This document shows positions 1 to 12,640 of a stretch of DNA of 64,000 nucleotides, in pieces (position 1 is the first letter of the stretch; the number at the start of each line of letters is the position of its first letter). The stretch is taken from contig JARHVA010002006.1 in NCBI GenBank assembly GCA_037957365.1, forward strand, positions 1,955,501-2,019,500. Direction: 5' to 3'. The notes below the pieces were generated by a model. That model was not told where the DNA came from. It worked only from the letters and a program-made list of their open reading frames with translations, and ran no database searches. This DNA is from Torreya grandis (taxonomy: Eukaryota; Streptophyta; Pinopsida; Cupressales; Taxaceae). The position numbers and the translations under genes were made by a program.

Positions 1-225
1 GGTATAAAGGCATAATTACCTATAGTTGTAGAAGAAGCTTCATATAATGAATATTTATAAGAATTTTCATATAGTAAAGAACTAGAAGAAGCTTCATACA
101 ATGAATATGTAGAATTTTTTAACAAAAATCAAGAACTAGAAGAAGCTTCATAAAATAAAAAACATGAATCTTTAGAAAATAAAGTACTAGAAGAAGGCCT
201 AGACAAAAAAGTGAATAAGTTGTAA
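1..225 (+). pseudogene. C-terminal tail of unknown repeat-containing reading frame
   Basis: Frame 1 reads through from the window edge to a TAA at 223-225, interrupted by stops at 13-15, 58-60 and about 151-153. The translation is an acidic, Glu/Asn/Tyr-rich repeat whose best unit begins ELEEASYNEYVEFF. Its 54-bp DNA period equals 18 codons exactly, so the repeat arose or was kept in coding frame. I do not recognise the family. It lies directly upstream of the giant LTR of element C, so it may be a flanking gene or element fragment into which C inserted. Its start is outside the window. The function is unknown. Confidence 0.45.
29..205 (+). repeat. 54-bp tandem repeat, about 3.3 copies
   Basis: The core GAAGAAGCTT recurs at 31, 85 and 139, and as GAAGAAGGCC at 190, giving spacings of 54, 54 and 51 bp. 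The middle copies are the best preserved. The period is 18 codons in the frame described for 1-225. Confidence 0.75.
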
Positions 226-269
226 AAAATGTAGGAAACGAGGTTGCATCAGTAGTCCCCAAAAAACAT

Positions 270-410
270 TTTCCCATTTCCTACAAATTGCAAATTTGTG
301 TTGAGTTTTCGTGCAAATTATAAAATATATTTAAGTTTTCATGCAAATTGCAAAATTGATTTGAGATTTCTTGTAAGTTAAAAATTTGTTTTGAGTTTCC
401 CCTTTCTGTG
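270..410 (+). repeat. 33-bp tandem repeat array in 5' LTR of C
   Basis: About three to four diverged copies of a roughly 33-bp unit built on TTTTCATGCAAATTGCAAA followed by a TTTGAG-like stretch. The longer counterpart is at 12880-13100 in the 3' LTR, so the copy number differs between the two LTRs. Confidence 0.6.
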
Positions 411-2121
411 CAATTTCAAATTCTATTTTTGCAAGTCATGTAAATGCAAATTACACTTTTACAAACCCTGTAAATGCAAACCTCCATGTTGCAATTACAT
501 CTTTTAATGGTGCAAATTTTTGTTGAAAATTAAACTCTCGTTTTCCAACTTGCATGCAATCTCATTTAATTTTTCCACTAATCATGCAAATATGGTTATT
601 TTATCATGTCGTGTTAAATGAAAATTGTCTTCCCTTCTAAAAAATATTTTAAACCTACATGCTCAACTCTGACAATTTTAGCAAATTAAAAATTGAATTT
701 TCAATTATGTTTTAGTTATAATCTACCAGAAGAAATATACTCAGGCTCACAGAAGGGAAACAAGTGAAAATAAAAGAAGTTACTTTAATTTCTTCTTTAG
801 CTAGAAAATGGCCATACAAGAACACCAAGGAAAAAGAGAAAAAAATTTGAATAAACATTTTTATTCAACCAACAGGCCATACAATGCCAAGGATAAATTT
901 TAAGGTTTAAAAATTAAATTTTGTTTTACATCTGCTAAACATCAAAGGTATGGTGAATCTAAAGAAAAATTGACAGTCTAAAAAGGAATCAATTTTTTTA
1001 TTTTTTTATTTGCTCAATCTTTGCATGGTACAACTAGTCATACCCCCTGTCCAAAGTATAAAATTTATTTATTTTTTATAATATTTCACTTCTTTTTTCT
1101 ATTTTCTCTTAACCACCAACCATATGACATCTTGGAGACAAAATTTGGCAATTTTTAAACTGCATTTTAGCTTTTTCCATAAAAAATTTTAGTCATTCAG
1201 CCATCATATGCCTAGGAAGGTAAATATATTTTAAAAAAGGAAGAAAAAATTTGTTTAAAACAAAAATTTCATTTGCTCATGCCTAAGTTGTATGGCCAAG
1301 GAGAGCTAGTTAAAACATTAATTATTGTTATAAAAGGTTTTGAATTAGTCATATACAAATGATACGGTCAAGATAGTGGAGGACAAAATCAAAAAAGTTA
1401 TCCGGACTTGGTTAAAAGGGATATAAAATTAACAAGAGTAGATTTTGATCATTTTATGCAAATTAAAGAGCTTACAGTTATGTGATGCCCTAGAGAATGT
1501 AAAATTTCAAAAAACTACATCTCTTTGAAGAAGCTAAGGGTTGCTAAAATTTAAAAAAAAATCTTACAGGGTTTTAGTTTACAAAAACTAAAATTCAAGT
1601 TTTAAATTATTTCACTCAAAAATTTAAAAAAAAAATATTTCTTTCAGCAAGCTTAGAGATTTGAATTTTTGGCATAAATCAATTAGTAATTGATTTTTTC
1701 ATATTTTATCTAAATTAGGAATAGAGAAAAATAATTTAAAATTGAGAATAAATTTTTTAAAAAAATCTAATTCATTTTCATTTGTCAAAGAAGTTTGTTG
1801 AATAGCAACACAAAGAGATTGAACAAGAATAGTTACAAGTAGGAAAATTGGTTAGAGGAAAATTGAATTTCATATAGGTGGCATTTAAAAAATGTTGGAG
1901 CAATTTTTATGGATAACTTGTGAGTACAGATTCCCATTATAATTAAATAACTTATTTTGGCTTTAAGTTATTTAATTTCATCATATTTACAAATAAAAAG
2001 CTTTACACAAATATCTCCCAATTGTCAATTTTCTTGTAAAAGTTGATGTCTTCATCCCCTACTCTAGAAAAAGGTGATTCAAAGTAAAGACAAATAAACT
2101 ATGAACTATGAATTTTAGGGC

Positions 2122-5100
2122 GTGACACCTCTTTTGCCAATGGAGTCCAATGTTAGAAATATTACTAACACTAATCTAGGTCACATCAACTTAGATGAGT
2201 TTTGGGAAAGAATGAACATAGTACATAAGATAGATTTTGGTCAAAGTATTTATGACAGTGGATTGGCACATGTGAAAACATTCTCAATGTCAGTACATCC
2301 TTTTGAGCTAGTCTTGGTCATGGCAAATAACTATAACTCAAAGACAAGGGAAGTAAGAGATTCACAAGGCAAATTGGTAGTGAGTTTTGTTCTTGAGCAA
2401 ATTGATAATATTTTTGGTATTCTAGATCATGAATCCTTCATACATCTAACTCCTAAGTCCTAAATATTTTAGGATGATAATAGTATGGCATGTTCTAAAC
2501 AAGTCAAGAATACATAGTTGATTAAGCCAAAACATTCTTCCACATGATTTTCAAAAAAACTTGCAAGGTCCAATTTCAAAAATGAAATAAATGACACGAT
2601 ACCATTGTTGCACATGATAGTGGGAAGTCAAACAATGAATAAATTTCAGACATGGATGTAAAACTTCATTTGGATCATCCTAAAAAATAAGCAATATATC
2701 AATTAAGGATAGTTGATCAATGACACAATTCATAAGTAGCTCATGGAGGTAAAAGTCACGTCAAAGTTCTATATGAATTTGTATCTTATTTAAACTATAG
2801 TGAGTCAAATATATTTTGACAAATCACATACATTGGGTTATTTTGGGAAAGCAATTGTGTATGATTTCTATCCCTAAATGACATTGAAGGAGAATGCTTG
2901 CCACTTGAAAAGAGTAAATGATTTCTTTGTTCATTTCATCATTCAGTTATTTGAAAAGGAACTCTTCTACACTAGGATATTAGTGGTGACCACCATAGAG
3001 ATATCAAGATGGGGAACTTGGTGCATATAGTTCCTAACTTTCAATTATTTTAGAATTAGTAGTTGTGAGTTTACTCCTTATATGCTCCCATGACATGTCA
3101 TTGATAAGTGGGCATTGATAGAATTGGTGAGACAACTTTTTGAAACTCACAAGTTTCTAACAATCCAATATAAAATAGGTGTCAAATTTCTAATCTCAAT
3201 TAGTAGATATACTTGTCCATCACTAATAAATTCCAAGATAGTTGAGCAATACATGTCTTGCAATAACCTTAGGACTTTTGAAAGCATGTTTATAATTCAC
3301 AATAGTGACTTGATTGAGCATAATATTAGACCTTTATATCAACATATCTTGCATTTTGAAGGCTATTAGATGGATTATGAAAATGACAAAATAGTGAGTA
3401 TTAAAGACTATTCATGATTTACCATGAAAAAAATAGTCAAATTTGGCATAATAAAAGGGCCAAAGGAGTTGGTAGATGATGAGGTCACATTGGACCCCAT
3501 CTTTGAAAAATAAATCATCATGATAAAGCCATTGCCTATAGGTCATTGGGATAAAATAAAATCTACTTCTCTCAAAATTAGATCAAAAATGATACTTGAT
3601 AGAGCTCTTAGGTAGTTGAAGATCAAAATAATGGATGTTGTGAATGTTAATTTCCCTACACCTCTTGAAGAAGATGAATTTGGTAGATTCTACAACCAAC
3701 ATGATGAACCAAAAAAGGTAGATGAAGCATGTCCAAGTGGAGAACCCCCAATGATAGAAGAGGTGCATGAACTTGAAGCTATTCAATAAGGCATTCAACC
3801 ACAAAATATTATCAAACTAAAAATAATTAAGTTAGGTGAAAATGTCTCTTCTTCTTCTAGTATTTCAATTCCTCAAGAGATTCCCATTAATAGTTTCCTA
3901 TTTTCTCAAGAACTGGTTGAAAATATGACTCAACAATTTTTGGCTTCAAATGATACAATGTTCTCCATGTCATCTACTTGGAAGAGGTTACTCATATCTC
4001 TTTATCTTCTCCCTTGAATCTTGAATTATGTATCATTTCCTCTTCAATACCTCTTATTGATATAATCAATAAACAAGAACAAGTAGAAACATCCTTCCAA
4101 TATGCCCCAATTGAGAAAACACATTTTTTAACTCTAGCTAGGCTTATTCCACTAGTCACAAATTCTATCCCACCTACTTCCTCAAACATGACAACTTTAG
4201 ATTGGTTGTCTATAGTGGTGAAATAGAAAAAAAAAGTTGTTGAACTCATGGAGATAGATTTTAGAACTTTGGGAATTCCTTTCTCGAAGAGGCAATAGAA
4301 AGTGAGAACATTTTTATGAATGGTAACAAATGAAAAGGGAGAGAATTATTCAAAAGTGGTAATTCTTACGGTCGAAAAAGATAAGGGAAAAAATGGGATT
4401 GAAGACTTCCAGGTATCCAAGGTTCATTTATGAAACTCAACCAAAGAAGGGATAAAAGGAGGCGTATAGTTGGTGATTAGTACCATTTTTGAAATAATGG
4501 ATAAAGATAAGGCAACAAAGGATGAACTAAAAGATAAGGTAGAATAGTTAAATTTAGTGATACAAAGATTGATCAAGACAATTCAATCAACTATTGCTTC
4601 ATTGATTCTTCATGCTGAGGCATTGGAGAAAGTAATAGAGGCAGATCAAATGGGAAACATAATGAAATATTGGATTGAAAAGGTTAATAATCGAACCTCA
4701 GCAAATATCACTATGTCCACAATGTTCTTTTAAATTTAGTCACAATACAAACATCTAATGATAAAGGACAGTGGATATGTTGAAGAGAAAAAAAATTAAA
4801 GAATTCATTCCCAGGTTTGTTGAATTATCAAAATTTCCTTCTATTCACCTTATTAAAAAAGGAGTTATCAATAAGGAAGAAATTGTCTATCAGATTAAAT
4901 TTTTCTGGGCTACTAAATTTTGGTTCTAATCTCTTCAAGAGTGTCTTCAAAAATTAAACAATGTAAGGTCACTTGGAAGTGATGTGATGATGTAAATCGA
5001 CACTAAAGTCAAGAAGTTAAATTGTCCTTTTATTGATGACAAAGATTAAAATGGGAATCTATTTTCAATTGAGACTATGATTGGATAATTCAAAGAGTGA

Positions 5101-5313
5101 ATTTAGGACATTAAATTAGCCAAATGTCAAGTGAATGTGGATAATCTAAACATGAAGATAACTAGTCTCCAAATCAAGCTTCAGGAAATGAAAGAGTTAG
5201 ACTACTCGGTGGACATTACCTATAGGTACACAGATGGACCAAATGAAGATTTGATTAAGGTGGTTCTCCAAAGATTTAATGAATTTATGAAAGGGAAAGA
5301 ACTTTCAACATAG
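2122..5313 (+). pseudogene. LTR-encoded reading frame of element C, copy 1 (unknown protein)
   Basis: A decayed frame of about 1,060 codons lies entirely inside the LTR. It opens with GTG where the other LTR copy has ATG (14775), so the start codon is probably mutated. The first 113 residues are open and include HINLDEFWERMNIVHK. Further open stretches are at 3115-3366 and 5131-5310, the latter ending FMKGKELST before TAG. Between them a single degraded frame can be followed through many stops and small indels. The second half has a Ser-rich linker near 3840-4000 and heptad-like, probably coiled-coil stretches near 4480-4640 and 5130-5190. I see no catalytic motif, zinc finger or signal peptide and recognise no family. 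It is not gag or pol, which lie downstream of the PBS. The matching frame in the other LTR shows it was present when the element inserted. Confidence 0.65.
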
Positions 5314-6161
5314 TAGAAAGAAGAATGAAGAATTTTTTCAGTGGTTTTACATTTTCTTCTCAAGTTTTATTGCACCTACTTTGTATTATTGCATTTTATT
5401 TCCCCTTGTAAATATATGTTGTCATTCTATAGATTATCTTTGTAATTTTGAAAACTTGCCTTTTCAAGTTGTGCAAATTGAGAATGTGCTTTTACAAGAA
5501 GTTGAAAAACTCCAAATGTTTTTCTCAAGTGGTGTTAAATGCTCCAAAAAATATCACCATTTCAAATTGTAATTTCTTGTTGGTATTTTTTCAACCCTGT
5601 AAAAGGGCAAAATATGTGGTTTCGCACCATAAACACTTATTTTATCCTATAAACACAAGTTATGGCTTCATATTTAAGGTCTAAAATAGATAAATTTTTG
5701 GTAAAGCTTTTTACATGGACATCAAACATTTTATTATTCAAAAATCAATACAAAGAGGTGTTCCTAAACTTTGTGTTAGTAATCTCTTTTGAATTATGTC
5801 TTTTTGTTTAATTCAATGTATGTGATTCGCATTTATATTGCTATCAAATTAAAATGATTGAGAATAATAAATTATATGACAAAAAAATTATTTGGAGTTG
5901 TAATTTATATTTCCAACATGTGTGAAAATCTCGATGGGAATAAAGGAAATATCTTTGTTATTTTTGTTAGAAAATATAGAGGGATATTCCTTTTTGTTAT
6001 CAAAGTTAGATAATTTTTTGGTGTATGTTTCATATCCCTACGAATATGATTATGTGTTTTCAATCTATTGAATGAGAGATATTTTTTCCCTTTGATATTC
6101 AAAATTTCTCTCAACAGTTTAATCTAGTCTCAATTTCTAACTTGGAGAATTTGTTGCTTAA

Positions 6162-6165
<4 letters not shown>

Positions 6166-6214
<49 letters not shown>
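6166..6214. repeat. (CT)n microsatellite, about 24 units
   Basis: An uninterrupted CT run in the 5' LTR of C. The matching place in the 3' LTR (about 30234-30246) has only four to five CT units, so the run expanded in this copy after the LTRs were made, or contracted in the other. Confidence 0.95.
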
Positions 6215-6216
<2 letters not shown>

Positions 6217-6428
6217 ACATTCCTTTCTAAAAAATCCTTTGTAATTTTAGATTAAAATTACTACCCACATGATTTATATTTATTTATTTATAAATATTTT
6301 TTGCTTTTACATTTTGGCTTTCAATAAAGGTATCTTCACCTAATAATAGGAGAGGTAATTATCTCCACATGTTGTTGACGTGAAATAATTGATTTGTCCC
6401 CCTAACAATTTTTTATGCCAATAAATTT

Positions 6429-6446
6429 TGGCACCCACTGTGGGGC
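6429..6446 (+). other. Primer-binding site of element C
   Basis: TGGCACCCACTGTGGGGC begins 5 bp after the LTR end. A TGG-initial site just inside the 5' LTR is where a tRNA primes minus-strand DNA synthesis. It resembles the TGGCGCCCACCGTGGGG-type site of many plant Ty3/gypsy elements with a few transitions. I cannot name the tRNA from the sequence alone. Confidence 0.8.
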
Positions 6447-6489
6447 ACATTTTTGTAATTTTAATGTTATCCATATTTCACTAGTCTAT

Positions 6490-8500
6490 ATGACTCTACC
6501 ATCATCTCAAGGACCACTACATCAACCTCATTTAGACTTAGAATAATCTACTCAATTAGAGATTGTGCTAAACCTCAGACAAATCTTTTGGGATTTTGAT
6601 AAAATCTCTATAACTCAATTTCATGTTATCTTATCCATTCTAAATAAAAAATTAGAAAGTGCCAAAAGAGAAGAAAGAATTTGTGCATGAAGAGAAGACT
6701 GTAGATTTTATTTAGCAACTCATAATCATTAAATTCACACATAACCATTTTAGTCCTTCAAAATCCAAATCATCAACCTGATTTGAATTGGGATAAAGCT
6801 TTATAAAAAGACCCAGTTTCAAGCCTTCCATTGTTAATTTTTAACAATAGAACAATCAACACTCAATTTAATATTATTAGATTAGAACTATATATAGAAT
6901 AAACACATGATGTCATTACTGAAAGAGATTTTGGGATTGATTCAAGAATAAAAGTGAGGAGATAGACACGAAGAATGGTTTATATGTTAATCAAATACTT
7001 TTTGCAACTAGAGTTTCATCTCATGGTGATAATTCAAGCACCTTAATCTCCAATTATTCAACCTTATCTCAACTAGATAACACAAACTCAATAAGATATT
7101 TCATTAGATTTGAGAAATTTTGTTTGGAATAATAGAATAAGCTCGACATATTTTCATAAAGTAGTTAGAATGTTAGAAGAAGAAAGAATATCAATTAGTT
7201 TTAACATAGAGAGAAGAAGCATTAGTTTAATGAATAGTAAAACAAAGAAGACCAACTCAGAGAGCTCTTAAAATTCAACCTACACCGTAATGCCAATAAC
7301 TTTCTTTCAAATTGGTAGAAAAGAGATTTACTAGAGATAGTAAGTCAAAAGGTGAAGTTGCCCCATTTTATTAGTTACAATAACATTCTAGTTTCAAGTT
7401 GAGCCTTGAACATTGGAGTAAAGTCAAAATAACAACTAGTTTTCCCTTGAAATCTAATCAAAACAAATAACCTAAAGGAGTAACTTTGACAAGACAAGCT
7501 CTTGTCTTGTTATAAACAATTATTTCTCTACAAGAAGTTTTTAAAACTATGGCACTACCTTGGGTAAATGTAATTGGTGCATTGGATTTAGGACAATTAC
7601 ATTACCTTCCAAAGGGATCAAGAAATAACTTTTTAAAATTTCATGTAGATGGAAAAGAACATCCAAATTAACACCTTGTAGCCTTTAATGTTACGTGTGG
7701 TATTTTAGGCGTCTAGCATGAAGATGTTTCCATCAAACTATTCATTAAAACACTACATGATAGGGATACAAATTAATTTTATCACACCACTCGAGAATCT
7801 ATCACTAACTATAATACTATGAAGACTAAATTTGAAAATAGATTCAAGCTAGTCAAAGATTCCCATGCTTCGCTTCCTTAGCTTACACAAATGAAAAAAA
7901 TGTTTATAAGCATATGAGAGAGTTTGTTGCCAAATTCAATAGGTTAATAAATAAGGTAGCAACCATTGCATGACCAACAAACAAAAACAAAAAATGCTTA
8001 TTTATCAACTCTATTTAGCTAAAGTAAGTTATCAATTGAGGAGGGCTAAGGTAGTAGATTTTGAAGTAACCCAAGAATTAGATATTGACATTGAAGATGA
8101 CATAATAATGTCTGGAAAACTTAAAAATGAACCTTCAAAAAATAAATTTTAGATTTTAGGACAATCCTTAATAGAACAAATTTTGTATAAAATGGATAAT
8201 GATATAACAACCCTCAAAAAGTAAATACCTTAAAAGACCATTACCACTCCATACCAAGATATTCTAAGAAATAACTACGGTCTTTTTCAAAAAAAAATCC
8301 ATAAATTGCAAGATCCTCAACTGAAACTTTCACTTGAGGCCCTTCCTCATCAAAACACTAATGCACCTATGAACGTAGCTTCAAAAATGGAGGAAATACT
8401 TGGCTACAAAAAGGTTGAAGAAGAAAATGAGTCATAAAATCTAGAATGTCAAGAATGTGAAATCAAATAACTTGGTGGTGACTCCATAAACACATTTATG
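6490..8500 (+). pseudogene. gag: gag relic of element C
   Basis: An ATG at 6490, 43 bp after the PBS, opens a frame beginning MTLPSSQGPLHQPHLDLE. The diagnostic part is about 7610-7960. There the translation, with several stops, reads as a Retrotrans_gag core: a VDGKEHPN start, an AFNVTCGILG helix, a block around KTLHDRDTN, then TMKTKFENRFK and MREFVAKFNRL. The last open piece (7970-8150) is acidic (DIDIEDDIIMSGK) and looks like the gag-to-pol linker. No CCHC knuckle is visible. Gag would form the virus-like particle. Stops and frameshifts are frequent, so it is non-functional. The exact 3' limit is not definable. Confidence 0.7.
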
Positions 8501-8959
8501 GAATATAATTCAAACAAAGATGTCTCTGAAGAGAGTGTTGGGGATATGAACAGTCAATCTTTTGCATTTTTTACTAGAGATTGAAATCAAAAAAATTAGT
8601 CTAGTGATTCATAGGAGGAAACTCCAAAGGTTATATGTCCATGAGAAACTACCCCACCAGTCCAAACAAAAGGAAAGCAACCACTAATAGTTAGTTTATC
8701 TAATGTTAATGCTTCTCAACTTATTGAGACCCCTTATGGCTATTTACCTACTTTTGAAATAATTGATCATGTCATAAAAAAAAAAAATTTAATGTCACAA
8801 GATGAGTATTTGAGAACATATCTAGAATAGTTGGATAGGTTAGTTGATTTCATCAAAGGTAAAAATACAAATACTAAAAAGGCCAATTTCAATAGAATCC
8901 TAACCAATGATTTTGCTTCCAATCAATTCAACTCATCGAAGCTAATTTAAAATCTAATA

Positions 8960-9190
8960 AAATTGATCCTTTTTACATTTAAATATTCCTTAAGGATGTA
9001 AAATTAGTAATTATATCATCAACACAAGAGCCTCAAATAATGTCATGCATGCCAAAGTTGCTCATGCTCTTGGCCTAACCTATACTAAGACCTTTGGGTG
9101 TTTTTATTCCATAGAAGTGAAATAAGTTCTAATCATTGGACAGATTAAGGATGCACAAGTGGCTTTGGCATATAGTTCCTATAAATCATG
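8960..9190 (+). pseudogene. Retroviral-type aspartic protease relic of element C
   Basis: The translation around 9020-9180 reads INTRASNNVMHAKVAHALGL, then a short spacer and further protease-like sequence. The position between gag and RT and the hydrophobic context fit the D-T/S-G-A/S flap-dimer protease that matures Gag-Pol. The catalytic triplet is NTRAS instead of DTGAS: both Asp and Gly are changed, so it would be dead even without the stops. Confidence 0.6.
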
Positions 9191-9234
9191 ATGTAAAAAT
9201 TTTAAGACAAAAATTAGACAATACAATCCCAAAA

Positions 9235-10450
9235 TCGTAGGAACAATTCTTGCCGAAGTGCAAAATATGCTTGGTGCTCACATTATTTTTCCCATCCACC
9301 ATTCAAATTGGGTAGCTAACATAGTACCAATTCATAATAATAATGGTGAGAGAAGAATCTATGTCAATTTTAGGAACCTCAATCAATTGTCCCTCTAAGA
9401 CAATTACCCACTATAAGTCATGAACAAGTTCTTCAAGTAATAACAGGCACTGAGATGCTTTTGATGCTCGATAGTTTTTATGGATATGACCAAAGTGAGG
9501 TTAATAAGTAAGATCAGTATAAAATGTATTTTACAACACCTTGGGTCACTTTTTCATATAGGTGAATTCCATTTGGATTAGTCAATGCAAGATCTACTTT
9601 TCAAAGGGTAGTGGACTTGGCATTCAGAGAATTGAAAACTGAAATCATTATAGTGTATCTCAATGAACTAATAGTTTTCTCAAAAAAGGGATAAGATCAT
9701 TATGCATATTTGGAGAGATTTTTTGGAAAGTGTCATTTACATGTAATTTATCTTAACCCTAATAAATTTTTCTTTGGAGTGACTGAAGATAAACTCCTAA
9801 GTCATATTGTTTTGAAATAAAGAATAAGGATTGATCCAAAAAGGGTTCAGGTAATTAAAAAAAATCCCTACCAACCATTAAACTAGGATTGCATTCCTTC
9901 TTTGGGAAAGTAAACTTTTTGAGGATATTAGTTCTTGATTTTTTTGAGCTTACCAAAATATTACAGACATGATGAAAGGAAAACCTTATTTCAAATGGAA
10001 TGATGAAGGTAAAGAAGCATTCAAAAAGATAAATATTGTTATTGCTCAAACATCGACATTGATTTATCCTAATTTTAAGAAAGAATTCATTATTTATTGT
10101 TATTCTTTAGAGAATACTCTCAATAATATTGATTAAAAAATAATAATGAAGGCATCAAATCACAAATTTCCTTCATGAGTTGTAATCTCAAATATTACAA
10201 GTTGAAATATTCTCTTTAGGAAGAGCATGCCCATGTAGTAGTAAAAATAGTCAAACAATTTAGGTACTACATATTACATTCACATTCTATGGTTATGGTA
10301 CCAAGTAAAATAGTCAAATCCATTTTAACCCAACAATAACTTGGTTCTAAATGAGGGAATTAGATAACTAAAGTGCAATAATATGATCTAGAAATAAAAC
10401 CTACAAAACTAGTTTGAGGAAAAGCACTATGTCAACTTATGGTAGAACAA
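9235..10450 (+). pseudogene. pol: Reverse transcriptase and RNase H relic of element C
   Basis: The RT fingers and palm are visible as RRIYVNFRNLNQLSL and DNYPL (about 9350-9420), then, after a frame change, MYFTTPWVTFSYR, PFGLVNARSTFQRVV and IVYLNELIVFSK (about 9520-9690). The catalytic box expected as Y-L/V-D-D is YLNE, so both aspartates are lost. The RT-RH connection and RNase H follow with YFKWNDEGKEAFKKI, TLIYPNFKKEFIIYC (about 9980-10110) and, further on, a block close to EIKPTKLV. No second RNase H domain is recognisable before INT. Multiple stops and at least one frameshift make this a pseudogene. Confidence 0.8.
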
Positions 10451-10519
10451 AGAAATCTTCAATTAGGATCTTTGATAGTTTTAGATGAATAATATGATAA
10501 ATATATTCCTTTAGTATTG

Positions 10520-11792
10520 TTATTGATTCTACTAATGAATGGTTTTTTGACATTACTTTATGCCTGACATACAAAGAATGTCCTTCACACTTAAATGTTA
10601 AACAATGTAGAATGATCAAACTAGAAGCTAATAAGCATGTCATATGGGATGACACTATTTTCAATAAAAACATTGATGACTTCTTCTTAAGGTGTTTTGA
10701 TAAATAACAATATAAAATATTATTGCAAGATTTTCATGAACAATCATGTGGAGGGCACTTTTTTGCCAAGGTATAAGCATATAAAATGCTTAGAGCCCAT
10801 TTTTATTGGCCAACTCTTTTCAAGGATTCATATGAATGGGTAAGAATATGTGAGGCATGTCAACAATTTGTAGGTAAACCTAGGATAGCATCACTTCCTC
10901 TTCATCTGGTGATAGTTAAGAACCTTTTCAACAATGGGAACTAGATTTCATTGGAATATTGAACCCTCATTCAAGTGTAGGCCATACTCTCATTTTCATA
11001 GCAACAAACTAATTAACTAAGTGGGTATAAGTGATTCATATTAAATAGATAAATTTATAAGTCGTTCTTAACTTCATCAAAGAAATTATTTTGGAATGAT
11101 ATGGAATCTCACAGAAGATTATTACAAATAACACCTCTAACTTTTCTTCTTTAGAGAGGATTGCATTTTGTTATAATTATGATATTTCTCTATTTCATTC
11201 ATCAAACTATCATCCACAAGGTAATGGTTATACTGAGTCAAGTAAAAAAAATATATTCATAATCATGTGCAAGGTAGTAGATGAGAATCATAAAAATTGG
11301 CACAAAAAGGTATATAATGCTCTTTGGGCATATGATATAACTTTGAAAAAGGCTATTGATATGTCTCCATTATAACTTTCATATGAAATAAATGATTCGA
11401 TTGCTATATCTCTTGAGTTAACTACCCTAAATTTGTCTAGAGTAGTTGAGAATCCAAATTTTGAAAGCTCATGAGATAAAATAATATTTTACCTACAACA
11501 ACTAGAAGAAAAAAGGACACAAGTGTTTGATAGAATTATAGAACATCAAGATTGTGTCAAATTTCTCTTTGACAAGAAGGTGAAGAAAAAATAATTCTAA
11601 GTAGGAGATCTGGTCCTACTCTGGGATAGTCATAAAGAATTGAAATGGAATCATGAGAAGTTTGATTTGATTTGGATGGGGCCATTTAAGATCAAACAAT
11701 CCTATGGTAATAATACTATCTACCTAACATATTGTGATGGAACTCATCTACCACTTCCCTTCAGCAAGAAACATCTAAAACATTATTTTTAG
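10520..11792 (+). pseudogene. Integrase relic of element C
   Basis: The HHCC zinc-binding region is present at about 10735-10870 (CGGHFFAK, RAHFYWPTLF, ICEACQQ). The core keeps the first catalytic Asp in WELDFIG (about 10940). The second is lost (ITNNTSNF, N for D). The Glu remains in PQGNGYTESS (about 11215-11245). The C-terminal part reads GDLVLLWD, then MGPFKIKQSYG, and ends HLPLPFSKKHLKHYF before TAG at 11790-11792, with no chromodomain. Integrase joins the cDNA to host DNA. Several stops lie inside the core. The end sets the boundary of coding sequence and 3' noncoding DNA. Confidence 0.8.
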
Positions 11793-12640
11793 TAAGAATC
11801 AGGTGGCCCTATTTTGTACATATGTAAATACATTTGGTTGTGTTTCTTTTCTAGTCTTTCTTTATGGCTTGTACCATTGAGTTCTTTTATTTCCCATTTT
11901 TTCCCCTCTTTGTTGCTTTATTTTTTTAGAGTTTATATCTTAAATAATTCCCGCCATTTTTCCTAATCAAGATGGTCAATAACTCCATGCCAAATGAGTT
12001 GATGCTATGTAAATATTCCTATCCACCTCCAAGATTCTTTCATTTCAAATGATGGTTCACCTTCGAATTGAATCATTATACAAATGTTTTCTTGCACAAA
12101 TGAGAACATCATAATTACTTAGCTTGATCCTTGGTTAAGTTGGTATTTAATAAATAATCATGGAGAATATAAAAGACAATTCTCTATTCACATTTTAATT
12201 TATGTAAAAATACATAACTAAAATGCCCTTGTAGACACTATTATTTTGGATATATGCAAGCACCTATTAGGTTGAGTACCTGATACTCATAAACATTATC
12301 TTTTAACATGTGATAACACTTATTAAGCTGAGTACCCAACCCTCACATACATTGTCTTTTGACATGTGACAACTCTTTGATGGCTTAAGGACCCATCCCT
12401 TTTATTAAAGATTAGAGATTTTTCAAATCTATCAAAGTTGTTGAAGAATCCATTACCCAATGGATAAAATGTTAGCCTAAAAATCCAAAGAATTCAAGTT
12501 CTTTTCATCCCTTGTAGTTTGAAACCCTAGTTGGATCCAACTATTATCATGTTTTTTGAAAACAAATAAAAACTTATGGAAATTGAATTTTTATTAACAG
12601 CTAAATTTTTTTGACCTGAACTTGAAATCATCAAAATTTT
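11793..12640. other. 3' noncoding part of element C
   Basis: No coding signal. It contains a twofold imperfect repeat of about 56 bp (12250-12305 and 12306-12362; shared elements TTAxGxTGAGTACC and TCTTTTxACATGTGA) and a tRNA-like fossil (12446-12539). I could not identify a polypurine tract, so the start of the 3' LTR remains uncertain. Confidence 0.5.
12446..12539 (+). other. tRNA-like fossil (possible SINE or tRNA pseudogene)
   Basis: The 5' end resembles plant tRNA-Arg genes: GAATCCATTACCCAATGGAT fits an acceptor arm plus A-box and D-loop. About 60 bp further, AGTTTGAAACCCT resembles a B-box (GGTTCGAATCC), followed by TTGGATCC, which can pair with the first seven bases with one mismatch. 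The length of 94 bp is too long for an intron-less tRNA, and the T-arm and anticodon arm do not fold well. It is at best a decayed tRNA or tRNA-derived element, or chance. Confidence 0.25.

Larger units (their letters stand above)
266..6423 (+). repeat. 5' LTR of element C (about 6.2 kb)
   Basis: The sequence matches 12950-18746 plus 30104-30456 in order along its whole length. Its 3' end aligns with the right end of the other copy (ATGCCAATA here, ATGCCAACA there) and lies 5 bp before the PBS. The 5' edge is unclear: homology fades near 266 inside a 33-bp repeat array, so this copy may be shortened or the true LTR start may lie elsewhere. At 6 kb it is near the top of the size range known for plant LTRs, such as those of Ogre elements. 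Confidence 0.75.
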
